Source of the DNA: Ruegeria denitrificans
GTDB lineage: Bacteria > Pseudomonadota > Alphaproteobacteria > Rhodobacterales > Rhodobacteraceae
Assembly: GCF_001458295.1 (NCBI RefSeq)
Contig: NZ_CYUD01000018.1
Span: 1 to 58,388 of the forward strand
Reading direction: 5' to 3'
Length of the DNA: 58,388 bases
The translations under genes were made by a program, and so were the position numbers. Position 1 is the stretch's first letter, and the number at the start of each line of letters is the position of its first letter. Below are positions 18,101-26,393 of this stretch, piece after piece. The notes under the pieces are model-generated. The model was not told the DNA's origin. It ran no database searches and saw only the letters and a program-made list of their open reading frames with translations.

Positions 18101-19518
18101 TTGGCGATACGGCAACATCAACCTTCGACGTGTATTTCCTGACCTCGGGTGCGTCGGGCGGGAACAGCGACCTGGTCAATGTATCCGGCGACGCCACCAT
18201 GGGCGGCACGCTGTTGCCGCAGCTGAACACGCTGGAACGGGCGTTGCCCCTTGTCATCATCAATCCTGATGAAACCGCAGCGGATGCAGGCACGACGATC
18301 GAGGATACCGTGGTGTTGGACTATTCCATCGGCCTGAACGGTTCCACTTCTGACGGCAGTTCGGTTGATCTGGTGATTGCCCCGGATTACTCGACCCAAG
18401 GCATGAACGCCAATCAGGAGGCCATCGGGGACTATATCAACCAGGTGCTGAACGGTCAGGGATCGGCAGCTCAGGGCCAGTTGTTTGCCTTGATCGGTAA
18501 CATGCTTTCAGAGGCTGATGTCATTGCCGCAATCGAGAGCCTGTCAACAGCGGGCTACGCCGCGGACGCCGTGGATGCCTTCTACGGCACCCGGGTCTTT
18601 GCGGATACGCTGCACAACTGCGAGCGATTCACCGACTATCAGTTCGGGGACGACCAGCGGAATTGCGTCTGGTTCTCTGGTGGGCGTTCCTTCTATGACC
18701 GCGATCAGACCGGCATTTACGACGAGTTGGACATCAACAACACGAACCTTTCGGCCGGTGTTCGTTTGCCGGTTGGGGATGAGCTGTTTGCCGGATTTGC
18801 GTTGGGCTATGACGAGATGAGCCTGCGGGACGGGTCGAATTACAATGCGACCGGTGACCGGTTCAATCTGGGTGCCTCGCTGACCAAATACACTGGTGCT
18901 TGGCAGTTCGCTGCCCAACTCTCCGCCGGTTGGTCTGATTATGACACGCTCAGTGCGGGCGGGATCGCTGGCGTCCTGCCCAACGGTCAAATCGTGAATA
19001 CCGTGGGTGTCAGTGAGATCAAGCACAAGATGAACCATCAAAACCTGCGGCTCAGCTTTGCCTATGACTACAGGTTCGCTGGCGGCAGCGCGTACCTGCG
19101 CCCCGAGGTTGCTGTTGACGCCACGCGTCTGGCAACCGAAAGCAATGGCGATGCAACCCTTGCGGGGGTTGTTCTGCAGGACGATAGCGAGATGATCTAT
19201 TCGTTCACGCCATCGCTGGAGATCGGAACGGAACAGACCCTGAGTGCCTCGCAGAAACTGCGCGTAAGCCTGCGGGCCGGTGCCATCCTCTCGTCGGATG
19301 ATACGGTGTCGGTTACAGCTGGATTCAATGGTGCCAGCTCGGCCGATGGCGGGTTTTCCAACACCAGCTTTATCGGTGATGCGCATGGGTTGGTCTCGGC
19401 CCGGTTGGGGCTGTTCGCACTGGATGACAGCAGCTTTATCAACCTGAGCCTCGATCATATGTTCGGTGACTCGACGAGGGCCCTGCAGGTCGGCCTTGGC
19501 GTTGGACTACAATTCTAA
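6193..19518 (+). CDS. Giant glycine-rich repeat autotransporter (type V secretion, about 4440 residues)
   Basis: One uninterrupted reading frame of 13.3 kb. From a GTG at 6193 (GAGG seven bases upstream) it begins with a good signal peptide (TIKSNLLLTVSFCVLIS, cleavage near LLA/APTA). The GTG at 6160 would add an unhelpful arginine-rich leader. The passenger holds about 53 copies, counted by eye, of a unit containing (A/V/F)QS(I/V/L)GGGGGNGG, spaced near 195 bases (65 residues) in the regular central part. Each unit includes a G(S/T)V-type strand and a T-G-D/x-SxGV turn, as expected of a beta-helix. The regular array runs about 7250-17660. A linker follows, and then a C-terminal outer-membrane beta-barrel (about 18580-19518) ending in aromatic-alternating strands and a terminal Phe. 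Similar QSIGGGGG autotransporters are known in alphaproteobacteria. An adhesin or surface-layer role is inferred. Confidence 0.88.
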   Translation: MTIKSNLLLTVSFCVLISSPLLAAPTATSKVGDTVTNPVTGLDTTVNALIVDPASTPTAGTTAFVETADGYVFLVKSAGDTIYNSDNPPLAFSIVSISGTTAQISNSGASGTSSLSTQLTLSQYNTNFNSSGTPGTVTPPVNVSGPNGVNQVVYGSNGSNGRDGALFVPPSSGGDGDDGPTQTQSLSSDVNATSNVGWEIGSVGGDGGNGGDSYLSFWDGRDGGDGGKGGTVTATQTSSSAIQTSGSGNDGIFAFSRSGEAGNGGSGFAAPGGGTGGHSADGGNVTVNQSGSISTTGDSADGVYALSVSNNGGNGGSQWGLVGASGDGGYGGSGGTVTVNTTSSGSILTTGDYANGIYAQSIGGSGGSAGTSGNLLVSLIGGADNGGNGGAVSVSHGGAIETQGAFARGIVAQSIGGGGGSGGTAGGLVALSLGGVGSNGGSGDTVNVTVQGTGTILTSGTGADGVMAQSIGGSGGTGADSYGLVAIGGTGSQGGTGAAVSVSNYGSIVTGGDGARGIIAQSIGGGGGDGGSSGGMVSVGGNGNGGGSGSTVTIVNDGIITTTGDDAMGILAQSIGGGGGNGGSSGAVGAFVGVAVGGDGGSGGTGGDVNVTLSDTDSSQLSAIRTSGDRSAGVFAQSVGGGGGNGGGAVSVAVGAFGAASVSVGGSAGNGGDGGDVTLNGSGSASVETSGDDSIGVMLQSVGGGGGNGGYAVSVAVSGGPVSGSLAVGVGGDGGAGGKGGDVTVGQFDGSGAATVAGFEGTVVTTGNRSTGMLFQSVGGGGGNGGLAVAATGGASALFSGNVSVGIGGQAGSAGDGGTVQVYTNADVTTTGTNSSAIIAQSVGGGGGNGGGSIAAGVSASGVAAVGINVGVGGDGGGAGIGGDVTLVAGGNSIETSGAFSSGVVAQSVGGGGGNGGYSIGASADIGGAAAGSVSVGLGGKSGGGGAGGTVTAQVDADVTTRGDDSGAVVVQSIGGGGGNGGFSVAAGLAAGGAGAGTIGVGLGGDGGSGGEGGTVTGVRINGDVRTEGLRSTGVVIQSIGGGGGNGGFNVTAGVAAAGAGAGTIGVGLGGNGATGGDGGIVEGQVAGNVTTLSDNSSGVVFQSIGGGGGNGGFNVTAGVAGAGAGGGAVTVGLGGGGSGGGIGKSVTGTVTGTVTTSGADSTAVLAQSVGGGGGNGGFNVSASLAGAGVGSGAVSVGLGGDGGSGADGGTVNLITTQAIVTAGDRSSGVVAQSIGGGGGNGGFNVSGTGSGAGVGSGAVSVGLGGTGDGGGNGGAVTLTSDGTILTQGESATAFLAQSVGGGGGNGGFNVSAAVQGSGTAGGGVSVGLGGDGAGGGDGNTVIATSNNDVETQGHASSGVVAQSIGGGGGNGGFNVAPVLSGAGTASGAVSVGLGGSGDTGGQGGNVTLTSNGTILTDGFASSGFVAQSIGGGGGNGGFNVSPTVSGAGTGAGSVSVGLGGSGAGGGDGSQVTASTTANVVTKGNISVGILAQSVGGGGGNGGFNVAPALAGAGTGSGAISVGLGGSGGSGGNGGIVDLTVANSVLTKGIQSSAVVAQSIGGGGGNGGFNVSASVGGAGTGSGAATVGLGGQGTGGGDASAVTANVTGNLVTRGNISTGLLAQSVGGGGGNGAMNISVAVAAAGTGSGGASVGLGGASGTGGNGGTAEATLTGNVFTRGSESGGVVVQSLGGGGGNGGMNVNATVTVAGTGSGGASVGLGGSGGDGGNADTATGTVVGNVTTAGDNSGGVIVQSAAGGGGNGGLNVSAAVNISGTGGGAVGVGIGGSGGSGGNASTATGSVTGDIVTAGENAAGVLVQSVGGGGGNGGVNISGALSIARTGSGAAGIGVGGFGGSGGTSGVVDSTFAGNVSTSGTRAAGIVAQSLGGGGGNGATNISGAISLASNYSGGLGIGVGGFGGSGGAADSVTQDVTGNVTTTGDDSVGILTQSLGGGGGNGGTNISAALSLSRSTNAAIGIGVGGFGGGGADAGALVQSTINGGVLTTGDRSTAILTQSLGGGGGNGGTNISASLGISQENGGSVSLGVGGFGGGAGNAGDVISTLQSSTGSSGTTSVVTTGADSIGVMAQSVGGGGGNGGLNVSGAVNLTGKSGAAVALGLGGFGGGGGDAGAVTLDVESDVVTAGDGSHGLFAQSLGGGGGTGGVNISGSLALTKPSGSDTIFSVAAGVGGFGGSGGDASDVDLDYTGNLQAVPMVQQSDGTFAVDESKGASGIIAQSLGGGGGYGGTNVSGGIAISGKPGAGQTDSSKSYAVVVGVGGFGGGGGDAGDVTVNIGAGSSIMAHGTGQSGLLAQSVGGGGGNGGMNVSGGIVSDSSLIVGVGGFAGDGGQAGDVVVTSQADITVTTNPDDISIPDTTTFEDKLREFLGDTIVDETEELASNFGLERLFIDMGVFNEEKPDTDGSAGLMAQSIGGGGGNGGLNVSGGIALSKDGKIPSVTFGVGGFGGDGNVSGDVTVDHAGIISVAGNWKHGVLAQSIAGGGGNGALNVTGQLNYGDSNNSDGKTDLSIVGGLGGHGGTGADAGDVTVTQTGDISTNGYHARGIFAQSIGGGGGTGGINATFVGTKDSSPIAMGIGGFGGGGGDAGDVTVASGTALAAAGTIVTDGVGSHGIEASSIGGGGGDAGINAVVGISKTTGNQSNGGTGDSTDRKTPTNTGVDDSVLANYNTVLDELEGKVNPADSSGNKTGVSAVIAIGGAAGTAGDGGTVDIDHYGDILTKQDSSHGVFGQSIGGGGGNAALNLGMTYELASDATNKGFGLAIGGGAGEGGIGGLVDVRNTGNIFTLGANSHGLFAQSVGGGGGNAGYNSASTSVDGGNVNIQIGRTGGTGGTGGDVYASSNGIISTAGNGSYGFLAQSIGNGGGNSSSTSVSIGTPKTGDSKGNKASLSVGLEGGTGGAAGDVTAVVAGTVVTQGTDAHGVFAQSVGGGGGNGGKASNSAGKGTSIALSIGGTGGTGGVGGKVDVSTTATIVTLGDRSIGLMAQSIGGAGGTGGMVQAGQSNLDTIKAVVNPSTVGTAASINIGGTGGDGMTSDTVTVVSDGVISTAGTMSHGIFAQSVGGGGGMGGVVENRIISLRKDIGNTATLSIGGNGGTGAMSAAVSVTNQDVIQTIGDKSVGIYAQSVGGGGGDAQEVRNIILGRSSEGSTTNAILIGGSGGTGGAGSTVTVVNEADATILTSGTESHGILAQSVGGGGGNGGSTISVDGRYGGAEASTRRALQFGLGGSGGTGGTGGNVTVTNAGTILTTGAGAHGIFAQSIGGGGGNGGSSITGTVRLKTGDSSSPTAQLNIGGSGGSGNVAGNVTVNNSGDIQVDGAGAYGILAQSVGGGGGNGGLAVAMDVNDLKNTMTGKSYSKIAIGGSGGSGADGGDVTVNHTGTIIVNADNGFGIYAQSVGGGGGNVGYSVSSPLVSALDYTISQVLGAREGSTGSVGTVTVNSTGDILVNGTDSEAVFVQSVNGGGGNVDTSVDFTTTTAGATGSVVSSDIALGGDNVSGMAGNQITQAHNGNIATTSDRSTGLMLQSVGGGGGTSATTVDVQDGDGIDITARLGAINTNDASGGDVDGSRTGDVGTDGAFSSAGSAQSIGGGGGKLVLTSNTEGEAGTEKAASVILGADPSFDNDGGDINLSLDGNVFTSGDRSFGQTVQSIGAGGGEVVISGLGRADITLGAQDDSTGDGGNIDFANVGDITTSGTGSHGFVIQSIGGGGGLVSTDMEASRITVDLSDANGGDGGDIQFTQSGNIVTTGENAIGVVAQSLGGGGGMVDSVFRGSAGGAGSGGAIDMAFEGNILSVGDGGIGVFAQSEGRDGADAITLGFDGVVMGGSGETDAVASIVVEGGADNVLTLSEDSLLIAGNDQLVNGGNGNDQISLAGTALGNMNLGAGTNGFTVEDGAAFYALDTVNLGADGFMQVDGDFVLGANIGLEGDLTATVQADDFTFSGNVSQTLDVTGSLAFGDTATSTFDVYFLTSGASGGNSDLVNVSGDATMGGTLLPQLNTLERALPLVIINPDETAADAGTTIEDTVVLDYSIGLNGSTSDGSSVDLVIAPDYSTQGMNANQEAIGDYINQVLNGQGSAAQGQLFALIGNMLSEADVIAAIESLSTAGYAADAVDAFYGTRVFADTLHNCERFTDYQFGDDQRNCVWFSGGRSFYDRDQTGIYDELDINNTNLSAGVRLPVGDELFAGFALGYDEMSLRDGSNYNATGDRFNLGASLTKYTGAWQFAAQLSAGWSDYDTLSAGGIAGVLPNGQIVNTVGVSEIKHKMNHQNLRLSFAYDYRFAGGSAYLRPEVAVDATRLATESNGDATLAGVVLQDDSEMIYSFTPSLEIGTEQTLSASQKLRVSLRAGAILSSDDTVSVTAGFNGASSADGGFSNTSFIGDAHGLVSARLGLFALDDSSFINLSLDHMFGDSTRALQVGLGVGLQF
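7250..17660 (+). repeat. In-gene tandem repeats of about 195 bp encoding GGGGGNGG units
   Basis: The array of about 53 degenerate units lies within the autotransporter gene. In the most regular part (about 9690-11060) successive copies of the QS(I/V)GGGGGNGG-coding segment start near 9691, 9889, 10081, 10276, 10472, 10667, 10862 and 11057, a steady 192-198 bases. Codon usage varies between copies (gcgcaatcc, gcgcagtcc, gcccaatcc), so the repeats are old or selected at protein level rather than recently amplified. Toward the C-terminus the units lose their second glycine block and become more diverse. Confidence 0.85.
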
Positions 19519-19536
19519 TTTATGAGGAACAGCAGA

Positions 19537-20016
19537 ATGAATACTTGGATAGGCGCTCTGGGGGTTACACTGGGCTTGGCACTCCCGCTTTCCGCGCAGG
19601 AAGGTGCTGCGCCGCCATGGTCCGTCAATTGCAGCAATCTGGTGAATGGATCTGAGCTGATTTGCGAGATGACCCAAAGCATCGTGTTAACCGAAAATAA
19701 TCAGCGGCTTACATCCATCGCTTTCATTAAAGCCGCAGGTAATGACGAGATCGAGACCGTGCTAACTCTGCCATTCGGCTTGCTGTTTTCGGAAGGTCTG
19801 GTTGCAAAGGTCGATGATACTGAGGTCGCCCGCCTTGAGTTCCTGACATGCGAGGCACAAGGCTGCTTTGCCCGTTCACCGGTGTCCCCGGAATGGATAT
19901 CGGCGATGCGGGCGGGCAAACAGTTGCAAATCGACGCCACAAACAGGATCGGAGAGCCGATATCGTTTGGCTTCGATCTGACCGGATTCAGCAAAGTATC
20001 GGGCCTTTTGCCCTGA
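19537..20016 (+). CDS. Invasion-associated locus B (IalB)-like periplasmic protein
   Basis: About 159 residues from the ATG at 19537, which has GAGGA eight bases upstream. The ATG at 19522 overlaps that ribosome-binding site and is less likely. A signal peptide is visible (MNTWIGALGVTLGLALPLSA, cleavage near AQE). The mature part has the IalB-type pattern: WSVNCSN, LICEM, a TLPFGLLF strand, an LEFLTCEAQGCFAR cysteine pair and an ISFGFDLTGF ending. The family is named from Bartonella, and many non-pathogens carry it with no known role. It starts 18 bases after the autotransporter stop and is probably co-transcribed, hinting at help in envelope passage of that protein. Confidence 0.72.
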   Translation: MNTWIGALGVTLGLALPLSAQEGAAPPWSVNCSNLVNGSELICEMTQSIVLTENNQRLTSIAFIKAAGNDEIETVLTLPFGLLFSEGLVAKVDDTEVARLEFLTCEAQGCFARSPVSPEWISAMRAGKQLQIDATNRIGEPISFGFDLTGFSKVSGLLP

Positions 20017-20076
20017 CACCCCGGCAATTCAAAGCAGAACCTACTGGGTGGTAGCTTTTTAGAAATGCGTGATAGT

Positions 20077-20101
20077 GCGGAGCCGAAAAGATCGGCTCCG
20101 C
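20077..20101. terminator. Strong hairpin between ialB-like gene and thiC
   Basis: A perfect 10-bp stem GCGGAGCCGA / TCGGCTCCGC with a 5-base loop lies between the ends of two converging genes. It could serve both strands. No long T-tract follows on either side, so it may act as a barrier hairpin or a rho-independent terminator of reduced strength. Confidence 0.6.
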
Positions 20102-20108
20102 AGCGAAT

Positions 20109-22121
<2,013 letters not shown>

Positions 22122-22139
22122 GCTGGTGATTTAGCTTGA

Positions 22140-22835
22140 AGGGCATCATTGAGACAAGCGCCAAATTTTTCTTTTCAAATTTTGTTGTAGCCCCGCAATT
22201 TGCATCAGACAGTTCGACCATTCATTTCAGTATGAACAACAAATGACTTAGCGCTTTGGCCAGGCCTGGAAACGCGTCGCAAGGCCAGCCCGTGACATGA
22301 AGACAGAAATTTTGACCAGAAGCCTTTTGTCGATCTTCCGAAGGTTTTCAATATTCATGCGAGAGCAACGATCTTCACGTCACCATCCATCTTGCAAATC
22401 CTGTTTCAATAAACGCAGATGTACATAATGATAATAGTATGTGGGGCACACGGTAGGGTCTGCGAACTTCATTGCCATACGCATCACCGGCGACACCACA
22501 CCGCGCACACCGCGTTCGGCCATGATCTCTTCCAAATCACGATAAGACACCGTGTGCCGCAGGTAGAAGAATACAGCTTACAGAACTGTATCCTTGGGAA
22601 AATGGCAGCCTTCCAATGAGATCATGCTGAAACCTGTTCGGAAACTATTCGCCGAGAACAAACGTCAGATTACGTAAGCTCGTCCATTAAACCCTCAAAG
22701 TCTGCGACACATCAGATCAGGTCTTGAAACTCTCAATGAATTAGTATACCGCCGCATACAATTGAGTTCCGGACCGGGTCAGACGGCCGCGAATCCGACA
22801 CGCCACACCATCCAACGCTAGCAGCGGGAACAGCC
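22140..22835. other. Long intergenic region between the thiC riboswitch and acnB
   Basis: Apart from the IS6-family relic at 22440-22622, no gene is supported here. The 130 bases before 22835 probably hold the acnB promoter, but no convincing -35/-10 pair or operator was seen. The small plus-strand ORF in this area (22419-22619) is the mirror of the relic and is not a gene. Confidence 0.6.
22440..22622 (-). pseudogene. IS6-family transposase remnant (N-terminal fragment)
   Basis: The minus strand, read from 22622 in a single frame, gives HFPKDTVL, a stop codon, then AVFFYLRHTVSYRDLEEIM and AERGV. This matches the N-terminal block of IS6/IS26-type transposases. The stop replaces a residue in the middle of the conserved block, and the DDE catalytic part is missing. 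After AERGV the reading departs from the family. No terminal inverted repeats or target duplications were recognised. It is a short relic in the roughly 700-base gap between thiC and acnB. Confidence 0.75.
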
Positions 22836-25622
22836 ATGAGCCTATATACAGACTACCTCAGCGAGATCGAAACCCGCAAAGGGCAAGGGCTGCACCCCAA
22901 GCCCATCGACGACGGCGCCTTGGTGAAAGAGATCGTCGCCCACATCAAGGATGCGGCAAGCGAACATCGGGACGGGGCGCTGAACTTTTTCATCTATAAC
23001 ACGCTGCCAGGCACAACCAGCGCCGCCGGTGAAAAGGCCAAATTCCTGAAAGAGGTTATTCTCGGCGAAGCTGAGGTAGAAGAGATATCGGTTCCTTTTG
23101 CGTTCGAACTTCTGTCGCACATGAAAGGTGGTCCTTCGGTTGATGTTCTGCTGGACCTGGTGCTAGGTGAGGATGCCGCGATTGCGGATCAGGCCGCCGA
23201 GGTGCTGAAATCGCAGGTCTTCCTGTACGACGCCGATACCGACCGTCTGAAGGCAGCCTATGAAGCTGGGAATACAGTCGCGAAAGACGTTCTGCAGAGC
23301 TATGCAAAAGCGGAGTTCTTTACCAAGCTGCCCGAGATCGACGAAGAAATCGAAGTTGTAACCTATGTCGCGGCCGAAGGTGACATCTCGACCGACTTGC
23401 TGTCACCGGGCAATCAGGCGCACTCGCGGGCTGACCGGGAGTTGCACGGCAAGTGCTTTATCTCGGATAAGGCGCAGCAGGAGGTCGAAGCACTGAAGCT
23501 GCAGCACCCCAACAAACGTGTCATGCTGATCGCGGAAAAAGGCACCATGGGTGTGGGCTCGTCCCGGATGTCGGGCGTGAACAACGTGGCGCTGTGGACC
23601 GGTAAGCAGGCCAGCCCCTATGTGCCATTCGTCAATTTCGCGCCGATCGTTGCGGGTACCAACGGCATCTCACCGATTTTTCTGACCACCGTGGGCGTGA
23701 CCGGCGGTATCGGTCTGGACCTGAAAAACTGGGTCAAGAAGGTGGATGAAGACGGCAACCCGATCCTGAACAATGACGGCAACCCGATCCTTGAAGAGAA
23801 GTATTCGGTCGCAACCGGCACGGTTCTGAAGATCAACACCAAAACGCACAAGCTTCTGAGTGAAGATGGCGAAGAACTGGTTGACGTGCCTTCGTCCTTC
23901 ACTCCGCAAAAAGTAGAGTTCATGAAGGCCGGCGGATCCTACGCCATCGTCTTCGGCAAGAAACTGCAGGCACTTGCGGCCGAGACGCTGGGTGTTGAGG
24001 CACCTCTGGTGTTTGCACCGTCGAAAGAAGTCAGCCACGAAGGTCAGGGCCTGACCGCGGTCGAGAAGATCTTTAACAAGAATGCCGTGGGCTCAACCCC
24101 AGGCAAGACCCTGCACGCCGGTTCGGACGTACGTGTGAAGGTCAACATCGTCGGTTCGCAGGACACCACCGGCCTGATGACCATGCAAGAACTTGAGGCG
24201 ATGGCCGCCACCGTCGTGGCACCCAGCGTTGATGGAGCCTATCAGTCGGGTTGCCATACCGCGTCGGTCTGGGATGCCAAAGCTCAGGCAAATACGCCTC
24301 GTCTGATGAAGTTCATGAACGACTTCGGCCTTGTCACTGGTCGTGACCCGAAAGGGGTTTATCACTCTATGACGGACGTAATCCACAAGGTGCTGAACGA
24401 TATCACCGTGGATGACTGGTCGGTGATCATTGGCGGCGACAGCCATACCCGCATGTCCAAAGGCGTGGCCTTTGGGGCCGACTCGGGCACCGTGGCGCTG
24501 GCGCTGGCAACGGGTGAAGCCTCGATGCCGGTTCCGGAATCGGTCAAGGTAACTTTCAAGGGCAAGATGGCCGAGCATATGGATTTCCGCGACGTGGTGC
24601 ACGCCACCCAGGCGCAGATGCTGGAGCAGCATGGCGACAACGTGTTCCAGGGCCGTGTGATCGAAGTACACATTGGCACGCTGTTGGCGGATCAGGCCTT
24701 TACCTTCACCGACTGGACAGCCGAGATGAAGGCCAAGGCGTCGGTCTGTATCTCGAATGACGAGACCCTGATCGGATCGCTGGAGCTGGCCAAGTCGCGC
24801 ATCCAGATCATGATCGATAAGGGCATGGAGCATGAAAATGGGATGCTGCAGAAGTTGATCGACATCGCTGATGCACGCATCGCCGAGATCAAGTCCGGTG
24901 AAAAACCTGCTCTGACGCCTGATAACAACGCGGAATACTTCGCCGAGGTTGTCGTCGATCTGGATCAGATCGTCGAGCCGATGATCGCCGACCCGGATGT
25001 CAACAATGCTGACGTGTCAAAGCGCTATACGCACGATACGATCCGTCCGATTTCGTACTACAATGCCGAAAAACATGTAGATTTGGGCTTTGTCGGGTCG
25101 TGCATGGTGCATAAGGGTGACATCAAGATCGTCGCCCAGATGTTGAAAAATCTTGAAAAGGAAACCGGTAAGGTCGAATTCAAAGCTCCGCTGGTGGTCG
25201 CGGCTCCGACCTACAACATCATCGACGAGTTGAAGGAAGAGGGTGACTGGGAAGTGCTCGAGAAATACTCGGGCTTCGAATTCGACGACCTGTTCCCGAA
25301 ACAGAAGGCACGCACCGAGTACGAGAATATTCTGTACCTCGAACGCCCCGGCTGTAACCTCTGCATGGGCAACCAGGAAAAGGCAGCCAAGGGCGACACG
25401 GTTCTGGCCACGTCGACACGTCTGTTCCAGGGCCGTGTTGTGGGGGATGCCCCGGACAAGAAGGGCGAAAGCCTGCTGGCGTCGACCCCGGTTGTCGTGC
25501 TGTCTGCGATTCTGGGCCGGACGCCAAGGATCGAAGAGTACAAATCCGCCGTCGAAGGCATCGACCTGACCAAATTCGCGCCGCCCGTAGCGCCGGAAAG
25601 GACCAAGTCGGCCCATTTCTAA
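22836..25622 (+). CDS. acnB: Aconitate hydratase B / 2-methylisocitrate dehydratase
   Basis: 928 residues. It interconverts citrate and isocitrate in the TCA cycle, and the family also handles 2-methylisocitrate. The protein begins with the AcnB HEAT-like domain (YTDYLSEIETRKGQGLHPKP) followed by the swivel domain. The catalytic domains contain GGDSHTRMSKGVAFGADSGT and SYYNAEKHVDLGFVGSCMV. The 4Fe-4S cysteines are in FVGSCM and ERPGCNLCMGNQ. It is longer than the E. coli enzyme (865), with an acidic insertion around residues 300-355 that includes a small internal duplication, DGNPILNNDGNPIL. It is a single gene with its own terminator-like hairpin. Confidence 0.95.
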   Translation: MSLYTDYLSEIETRKGQGLHPKPIDDGALVKEIVAHIKDAASEHRDGALNFFIYNTLPGTTSAAGEKAKFLKEVILGEAEVEEISVPFAFELLSHMKGGPSVDVLLDLVLGEDAAIADQAAEVLKSQVFLYDADTDRLKAAYEAGNTVAKDVLQSYAKAEFFTKLPEIDEEIEVVTYVAAEGDISTDLLSPGNQAHSRADRELHGKCFISDKAQQEVEALKLQHPNKRVMLIAEKGTMGVGSSRMSGVNNVALWTGKQASPYVPFVNFAPIVAGTNGISPIFLTTVGVTGGIGLDLKNWVKKVDEDGNPILNNDGNPILEEKYSVATGTVLKINTKTHKLLSEDGEELVDVPSSFTPQKVEFMKAGGSYAIVFGKKLQALAAETLGVEAPLVFAPSKEVSHEGQGLTAVEKIFNKNAVGSTPGKTLHAGSDVRVKVNIVGSQDTTGLMTMQELEAMAATVVAPSVDGAYQSGCHTASVWDAKAQANTPRLMKFMNDFGLVTGRDPKGVYHSMTDVIHKVLNDITVDDWSVIIGGDSHTRMSKGVAFGADSGTVALALATGEASMPVPESVKVTFKGKMAEHMDFRDVVHATQAQMLEQHGDNVFQGRVIEVHIGTLLADQAFTFTDWTAEMKAKASVCISNDETLIGSLELAKSRIQIMIDKGMEHENGMLQKLIDIADARIAEIKSGEKPALTPDNNAEYFAEVVVDLDQIVEPMIADPDVNNADVSKRYTHDTIRPISYYNAEKHVDLGFVGSCMVHKGDIKIVAQMLKNLEKETGKVEFKAPLVVAAPTYNIIDELKEEGDWEVLEKYSGFEFDDLFPKQKARTEYENILYLERPGCNLCMGNQEKAAKGDTVLATSTRLFQGRVVGDAPDKKGESLLASTPVVVLSAILGRTPRIEEYKSAVEGIDLTKFAPPVAPERTKSAHF

Positions 25623-25632
25623 GACCTGCAGG

Positions 25633-25662
25633 GCCGGTTCATCCGACGCAGGATGGGCCGGC
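25633..25662 (+). terminator. Hairpin terminator of acnB
   Basis: GCCGGTTCATCC and GGATGGGCCGGC form a 12-bp stem with two G-U pairs around a 6-base loop, about 10 bases after the acnB stop. A weak T-rich run (gctttcc) follows. Confidence 0.6.
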
Positions 25663-25789
25663 TCGCTTTCCTACCAGATGTGATGTCCGGGATGCTGGGC
25701 TTGACCGCCTTGACAGTGTAGACTGATTGCACTGTGACACGTTCATCAAGCCAAAACAGGTCTGGTGGACGCCTCCGTGAGATACTTTC

Positions 25790-26041
25790 ATGGGCAAGAA
25801 AGTCCCTTCGCCTTGTATTGACGTCTGCAAATTCAGTCGTGCGGGTCATTGCATTGGCTGTTCTATGACCAAAAGTCAGAAAAAGCTGTTCAAAACGATC
25901 AAACGCGCCAGCCAGCAACAGGCGTTTCTGAAGTTGCTTGTCAGCCAGCAGAAAAAATTGGGCCGGTACAGCCATTGGGGACCGGCCTATCTGAAAAAAC
26001 TCAAGAAAAAGAAAGTCAAAGTGAAAATCACTCTGACCTGA
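25790..26041 (+). CDS. DUF1289-family small cysteine protein
   Basis: 83 residues. The N-terminal SPCIDVCKFSRAGHCIGCSM holds four cysteines in the order CxxxC...CxxC that marks DUF1289 proteins. The family's function is unknown, and the cysteines could bind metal. The C-terminus is extremely basic (KKLKKKKVKVK), which suggests nucleic-acid contact but proves nothing. It lies 170 bases after acnB on the same strand, behind the acnB hairpin, so it probably has its own promoter. Confidence 0.72.
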   Translation: MGKKVPSPCIDVCKFSRAGHCIGCSMTKSQKKLFKTIKRASQQQAFLKLLVSQQKKLGRYSHWGPAYLKKLKKKKVKVKITLT

Positions 26042-26393
26042 TGGCTCCGCACGGGAACCATAATTCTGCAGTGATGGTTCAATCTATTGGCGAGTATTGG
26101 TTCTTGAGGATTCTATTTGTTGTAAACGCTCTTTTGACGACATTCGGCTGCACCTGTCAAAACGCTCATTTTCAGCGTTGAAACTGAGCTAATTCGCGAC
26201 GTTCAACCAAAACTGCACCGGGTTGAGGCCCGCAAGCTGTTTGGACTGAGCTTGTTGCTGACTTTGGCCTGATGCATCTGGGCCGCTATTTTCCTTGCCG
26301 ATTCCGTCAGCTTTTTCTTCGTGTCGTGGAATTCAGGGTTGGGTCTTTCTGCCGCCGGTGAACAACCATGGTCCGCATTGTTGATCGGACTTC
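26042..26393. other. Gap without a recognised gene
   Basis: About 350 bases. The plus strand contains membrane-segment-like text (LFGLSLLLTLA, stop, then IWAAIFLADSVSFFFVSWNS near 26240-26330) broken by a stop codon. It might be a decayed upstream part of the following damaged membrane gene. No family was recognised and no gene is called. Confidence 0.35.
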
